A DNA stretch of 10,062 bases from Candidatus Jacksonbacteria bacterium. Lineage in GTDB: Bacteria; Patescibacteriota; Patescibacteriia; UBA9629; GWA2-43-13. The stretch covers positions 1 through 10,062 of the forward strand of contig JABIPD010000049.1 of the NCBI GenBank assembly GCA_018698735.1. Reading direction: 5' to 3'. Position 1 is the first letter of the stretch; every line of letters starts with the position of its first letter. Of the stretch, positions 6,350 through 10,062 are shown piece after piece. The notes beneath the pieces are model-generated. The model did not search any database. It worked only from the letters and a program-made list of their open reading frames with translations, and had not been told where the DNA came from. The position numbers were made by a program, and so were the translations under genes.

Positions 6350-6375
6350 AAACAAAAAGTCCCTTTTAAGGACTT
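6350..6375 (-). terminator. Intrinsic terminator of the M23 peptidase gene
   Basis: On the minus strand AAGTCC (6375-6370) pairs with GGACTT (6362-6357) over 6 bp with a 7-nt loop, and TTTGTTT follows. It lies about 28 nt after the stop codon of the M23 gene. The plus-strand reading lacks a T-run, so it acts in the minus direction. Confidence 0.78.
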
Positions 6376-6402
6376 CCTTGTTCTTTGCTTTATTCGCAGT
6401 TA

Positions 6403-7668
6403 CTATGGCAGATATGCTAGTGGATCTACTGGAATTCCATTTTTACGGACCTCAAAGTGCATGTGAGCGCCGGTTGTGAGCCTTCCTGACCCGCAAGTCC
6501 CACGAGCAGCTCCTGAGAGCCCTATAGCATCTCCTTGTCGTACAAATTGGTCTTCTGATACATATATTTTACTCATATGCCCATATACGCTCGACAACCC
6601 ATCTCCGTGAACAATAACAACATAGGCGTATGACCCAGTGCATCCTGAATCATACTTTACTCGGGCTACGTATCCAGAAGAGGCTGCTCTTGTGGATGTT
6701 CCTTGTTTTGCTCGAATATCGATTGCTGGGTGCTCAAAAACATGTCGGTAAGGGTAGTCTGGGTCATGGAAATACGCTGTTACCTTATTTTTTGGGACAG
6801 GCCACATGAGGCTTTCACCAATAAGATAGCCAAGTCCTTCTTCTCTTTCACGAGAGGCGAGCATTTCGCGTATTTTTTTCTCAATAGAAACAATATCGCT
6901 ATTAATCCCCTCCTGCTCACCACGAAGTTGCTGTAAGAGGGTCTGAAATTTTCTTTCTGAGCTTTTTGTTTCCTCAAGTAAATCTGCTTTTACAAACTGC
7001 TTCCCCCTCAAGTTGTCTTTTTCTGCTTCAATTTCGTCCTTAAGGACTTCTAAAGACTCTTTGTACGATTCTTGTTCAGATTTAAATGCAAGCATTTCTG
7101 TGTTATGAGTGTTAAGCCCCTGTAAATTTACTTGAAGCCCACTTTGGACCTGGGCATTTCTATCAATCGATCGAAAATAATCCGAAAGAGTTGTGTTGGT
7201 AAGTAGAATTTCGAGCGGAGATGTTTTGTCGAGTGAATGTATTGTTCGGATCATCTCTCCCAATTGCTCTTTGTTTTCATCAATGTTTCGCTCAGTACGC
7301 TTAATCTGAGCATCGGTAGTAAGGATAGATAGCTTTTGCTCGTCTATTTCCCTTTCTTTAATTTGGACATCTATTGTCGTTTTTTCGACTTCTGCATCTA
7401 GAATTGCAATTTGATTCCTTAGTGTCGAAGCTTGTGACCTTTTTTCATCGATCGTGTTTTTGTATCTTTCCTTCTTTTCTTCTAGCTCATTAATTCGCCT
7501 TTTCTGGTCTTCTAACTCCTGATTTAATTCTTCTATCTGGGCTTCTTCGGCAGATACATGAGTAGGTGCATATGATAGGAGTATGAATGTAAATACCAAA
7601 AATATCACAGCAAGCGCTGCTTCTATCTTAAAAAGGGATACATTTTTAATACTAAAATTTTTTTGCAT
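6403..7668 (-). CDS. Coiled-coil M23 (LytM/EnvC-like) peptidoglycan endopeptidase
   Basis: A secreted or membrane-tethered metallopeptidase that would cut peptide crosslinks in murein. The 421-aa protein has an N-terminal hydrophobic segment (about 15-35) with a possible signal peptidase site after HVSA (40), a long coiled coil in two blocks (about 41-145 and 195-275), and a C-terminal M23 domain (about 288-418). The zinc and catalytic residues are all present: H313 and D317 in HPAID, H364 in YGHMS, and H402/H404 in HMHFEVR. It should therefore be an active enzyme, unlike E. coli EnvC, whose LytM domain is degenerate. C343 and C392 flank the active site. An in-frame stop at 7686-7684 leaves ATG 7668 as the only sensible start, and it has no Shine-Dalgarno sequence. 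The gene lies 27 nt after gltX with its own promoter and a terminator behind it. Confidence 0.92.
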   Translation of the reverse strand: MQKNFSIKNVSLFKIEAALAVIFLVFTFILLSYAPTHVSAEEAQIEELNQELEDQKRRINELEEKKERYKNTIDEKRSQASTLRNQIAILDAEVEKTTIDVQIKEREIDEQKLSILTTDAQIKRTERNIDENKEQLGEMIRTIHSLDKTSPLEILLTNTTLSDYFRSIDRNAQVQSGLQVNLQGLNTHNTEMLAFKSEQESYKESLEVLKDEIEAEKDNLRGKQFVKADLLEETKSSERKFQTLLQQLRGEQEGINSDIVSIEKKIREMLASREREEGLGYLIGESLMWPVPKNKVTAYFHDPDYPYRHVFEHPAIDIRAKQGTSTRAASSGYVARVKYDSGCTGSYAYVVIVHGDGLSSVYGHMSKIYVSEDQFVRQGDAIGLSGAARGTCGSGRLTTGAHMHFEVRKNGIPVDPLAYLP

Positions 7669-7682
7669 ACAGTAAGGTTGTA

Positions 7683-7710
7683 ATTATACCACACCCTACA
7701 GTGCTTCTAA
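7683..7710 (-). promoter_or_regulatory. Extended -10 promoter for the M23 peptidase gene
   Basis: On the minus strand TGGTATAAT (7691-7683) is a perfect extended -10. The best -35 is a poor TTAGAA (7710-7705) 16 nt upstream, inside the end of gltX. Initiation near 7676 would leave only about 7-8 nt before the ATG at 7668. Confidence 0.65.
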
Positions 7711-9165
7711 TAGATCTATTGCTTTTTGTATTCTGGAAACAGCTTTGTTTTTTTCGATAATTTGGATTGTTTCGTATACTCCTGGGGAATTTTTTAAGCC
7801 GGTAACAGCTATACGGAGTGGCCAGAGGACAGTTCCCCTATCAAGGCTTTTTGATTCTCTCCAGCTTTCCACTTGTTCTGTAAGACGTTCTATCTCAATG
7901 CTATCAATAGTGCTTTCAAAGAGCTCCTTTAAGCCATTTAATACGACTAAAGTATCTTCTTTTGTTGATTTTTTGTGAACAAGAAGTGATGCATCATATT
8001 CAAGTTCTTTTTTCCAAATATAACTAACGTACTCAGCTAGCTGTGAGAAGTTTTGTATTCTTTCTTGAGCTAGTTTTACAATTAAAATAAGCTGCTCGTC
8101 TGAATAATTTTCAAATGGGCAATCTGCTTTTTTGAGCCATGGTTTGGCGTTTAAAAGAAGTTCTTCGTCTGATAGCAACTGAATATACTTATGGTTTATC
8201 CAATTAAGTTTTTCTAAATCAAAGACAGCGGGACTTTTTTGGATGTTTTCTATGTTAAATTCCTTTATGAGTTCCTTTTCGGTAAGGATTTCTTTATCGT
8301 CTCCAGGATTCCAGCCTAAAAATGCAAGAAAGTTTTTAAGAGCCTCAGGTAAATAACCCTGATCTCTGTATTCTAATACCCCCTGCGCACCATGTCGTTT
8401 TGAAAGCTTTGATTTGTCTGGGCCTAGAATCATTGGTACATGAGCAAATCTTGGAGGTTTCCATCCGAGGGCGTTGTAGAGTTGGAGGTGTTTTGGAGCA
8501 GAAGAAATCCATTCTTCTCCGCGAATGACATGGGTTATATCCATTTCGTGGTCATCTACAACAGAAGCTAGGTGATATGTTGGGAAGCCGTCAGATTTTA
8601 ATATAACAGGGTCATCTTCAAGTGAAATATCGAATGTTACTTCCTCTCTAATAAGGTCCTGAAAAGAAGCATGTCCATGATTAGGCATAGTTAAGCGGAT
8701 AGCATGAGAACCTATAAATTCATCTGCATTATGAGTTGGTTCCTCTGTTTTGCATTGGCCATCGTACCCTGGTGGGAGTTTTCTTTTTTGCTGCTCTTCT
8801 CGTAGTTGTGCAAGTCTTTCTGGTGAGCATGTGCACGGATATGCAAGACCTTTTTCTAGCAATTGCTTGGTATAGCTTTGATATATTTCTAACCTCTGAG
8901 ACTGAATATATGGCCCCCTTTTGCCCTTCTCATCTAAATCGTGAGTAAGAACACCTTCGTCGGGTAATATACCCAACCAGGAGAGGGATTCTATGATTTT
9001 TTCTAGACTACCCTCTTGGAGTCGTGATTGGTCTGTGTCTTCAATTCGAAGTACAAAGGTTCCTTTATTATGGCGAGCAAAAAGCCATTCAAACAAAGCT
9101 GTTCGAATATTTCCAATGTGGGGATCTCCAGTTGGTGATGGTGCAAATCGAGTTCGGACCTTCAT
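7696..9165 (-). CDS. gltX: Glutamyl-tRNA synthetase (class I)
   Basis: Charges tRNA-Glu (and possibly tRNA-Gln where GlnRS is absent, which cannot be judged here). At 489 aa it has the usual length. The class I motifs are clear: FAPSPTGDPHIGN (7-19) with H16-I-G-N19, and K253-L-S-K-R257 as the KMSKS loop. RIEDTDQSR (40-48) and the substrate region YHLASVVDDHEMDITHVIRGEEW (197-219, given here as a region) are typical. C111-T-C113 and C138 resemble the zinc-binding insert, but the expected fourth ligand two residues after C138 is T140. The C-terminal helical anticodon-binding domain (about 330-489) is complete. The gene starts 9 nt after the upstream fusion gene, with only a weak AAAGA as ribosome site, suggesting cotranscription. 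Confidence 0.97.
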   Translation of the reverse strand: MKVRTRFAPSPTGDPHIGNIRTALFEWLFARHNKGTFVLRIEDTDQSRLQEGSLEKIIESLSWLGILPDEGVLTHDLDEKGKRGPYIQSQRLEIYQSYTKQLLEKGLAYPCTCSPERLAQLREEQQKRKLPPGYDGQCKTEEPTHNADEFIGSHAIRLTMPNHGHASFQDLIREEVTFDISLEDDPVILKSDGFPTYHLASVVDDHEMDITHVIRGEEWISSAPKHLQLYNALGWKPPRFAHVPMILGPDKSKLSKRHGAQGVLEYRDQGYLPEALKNFLAFLGWNPGDDKEILTEKELIKEFNIENIQKSPAVFDLEKLNWINHKYIQLLSDEELLLNAKPWLKKADCPFENYSDEQLILIVKLAQERIQNFSQLAEYVSYIWKKELEYDASLLVHKKSTKEDTLVVLNGLKELFESTIDSIEIERLTEQVESWRESKSLDRGTVLWPLRIAVTGLKNSPGVYETIQIIEKNKAVSRIQKAIDLLEAL

Positions 9166-9174
9166 AGTGTGTCT

Positions 9175-10062
9175 TTATAATACATTGGAAGTGTTAAGAT
9201 ACTCAAGTGCTTTTTTAGTTGCCTCTTTTCTTACTGCATGAACTCTGTTAAGAATCTCAGCACGAGACACCCATGCAAGTTGGCTGAATTCTCTTTTGTC
9301 TGGATTAAGAGCGTTTGGGTCTGTGGCGGTTGCTATAACAAGCGATTGCTTTTGTCCTTTGTATCCGCTATTAAGTTTGTGCCATTTTGGCCAGGTATAT
9401 TTGTAGAAATTTTTTACAATACGATGAACACTAAATGTGTTCGACCCTAATTCTTCCTGCATTTCTCTGAAGAAGGTGTTTTTAAGGCTTTCTCCTTTAT
9501 CTTTTCCACCTTGAGGCATTTGCCAATGGCCTGGAGAGTCGACCCTTTCTGCAATAAGGATGTTTTTATCTTTGTCGAGAATAAGGGAAAGAATGTTTGT
9601 CCGATACATTGTTTGTATTCTTAGCCAGTAAGCAATCGTTTTTAAAGGAAATACTATTGTAGCATTAAAGATCCTTCGTGCTCTGGTTGGTTGCAGGAGT
9701 AATCTCCATAGCCACTCGATTCCTATTATTCTTAAAACTTTTGGAGCTCTTGGAAGAGCGCCGCTTATCATATCAAGCGAACCACCTATTCCCATTGCAA
9801 GCGATATTCCATGTATTTTTGATAGATGCTTGTAGATGACTATTTCTTGGTGTGGAGCCCCTAAGGCCACGAGAACGACGTCTGGGGGGTTCTGAGAGAG
9901 TTGCTTAATAATAGTTTTAACTGATTGTTTGCTTTTACGGTCAATATGAGATGACCCCGCTAGTGAAAGCCTGGGATATTTTTTATGCAGCTCTTCAATA
10001 GATTTTTGGTTGTTTATTTGATTTCCTCCAAGCAAAAAAACGCTCTTAGAATTTTTCTCAGC
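9175..10062 (-). CDS. TagA/WecG-family glycosyltransferase fused to an RppH-like NUDIX hydrolase (5' end outside window)
   Basis: Two domains lie in one uninterrupted frame. Numbering is from the TTG at 10035; nine more codons to the window edge read AEKNSKSVF and fit the family, so the true start is beyond the window. The first domain is the C-terminal half of a WecB/TagA/CpsF glycosyltransferase (UDP-ManNAc-type transfer to a lipid-linked acceptor): VLVALGAPHQEIVI (54-67), GIGGSLDMISGALPRAP (82-98), IEWLWRLLLQPTRARR (106-121). The second (about 143-280) is NUDIX: WQMPQGGKDKGES (171-183) followed by REMQEELG (190-197) gives a complete Nudix box, and YKYTWP (211-216) and YKGQKQ (225-230) are typical of RppH RNA pyrophosphohydrolases. 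M143 (9609) could be an internal start but has no strong ribosome site. gltX follows after 9 nt. Confidence 0.88.
   Translation of the reverse strand, partial: AEKNSKSVFLLGGNQINNQKSIEELHKKYPRLSLAGSSHIDRKSKQSVKTIIKQLSQNPPDVVLVALGAPHQEIVIYKHLSKIHGISLAMGIGGSLDMISGALPRAPKVLRIIGIEWLWRLLLQPTRARRIFNATIVFPLKTIAYWLRIQTMYRTNILSLILDKDKNILIAERVDSPGHWQMPQGGKDKGESLKNTFFREMQEELGSNTFSVHRIVKNFYKYTWPKWHKLNSGYKGQKQSLVIATATDPNALNPDKREFSQLAWVSRAEILNRVHAVRKEATKKALEYLNTSNVL

Noticed and set aside
10033..10035. TTG as the start of the glycosyltransferase-NUDIX gene
   Set aside because: The frame is open to the right edge, the upstream codons fit the TagA family, and the N-terminal half of the enzyme is missing from the window.

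Overview
The window is about 10 kb of AT-rich bacterial DNA with short intergenic gaps. Its protein variants resemble those of Candidatus Patescibacteria (CPR), most likely a Parcubacteria-like lineage. These include a short PBP2, a strongly diverged FtsQ next to serS, an orphan OmpR-type regulator, a coiled-coil M23 peptidase and a TagA-type glycosyltransferase fused to a NUDIX domain. The lineage is an inference from gene content and sequence style; no rRNA or marker placement was possible.

Left arm (1-6034, all + strand). A 5'-truncated penicillin-binding protein 2 is followed by an OmpR/PhoB-type response regulator without a visible kinase, then greA with its own strong promoter and terminator. 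Next comes a probable three-gene operon of lipoprotein cyclophilin, serS and an ftsQ-like gene (gaps of 3 and 7 nt). It is driven by a promoter whose -35 box lies inside the U-tract of the greA terminator.

Centre (6035-6402). This 370-nt spacer between convergent genes has no convincing gene but is rich in structure. It holds a plus-strand terminator-like hairpin, a 9-bp perfect inverted repeat about 140 bp apart that extends to an imperfect stem of about 18 bp, a 19-bp direct repeat (17/19 identical) 171 bp apart, several smaller hairpins, and a minus-strand terminator at its right end. It is the least explained part of the window.

Right arm (6403-10062, all - strand, listed in transcription order). 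A 5'-truncated TagA/WecG glycosyltransferase-RppH-like NUDIX fusion runs into gltX after 9 nt. An M23 (EnvC/LytM-like) peptidase follows, with its own extended -10 promoter and an almost leaderless transcript.

Functionally, PBP2, FtsQ and the M23 hydrolase belong to peptidoglycan synthesis, division and remodelling. The glycosyltransferase half of the fusion points to surface polysaccharide. SerRS, GluRS, GreA and the RppH-like domain belong to translation, transcription and RNA turnover. I found no CRISPR array, insertion sequence, tRNA or rRNA. No clearly new multi-gene system is visible. The best leads are the glycosyltransferase-NUDIX fusion and the structured convergent spacer.
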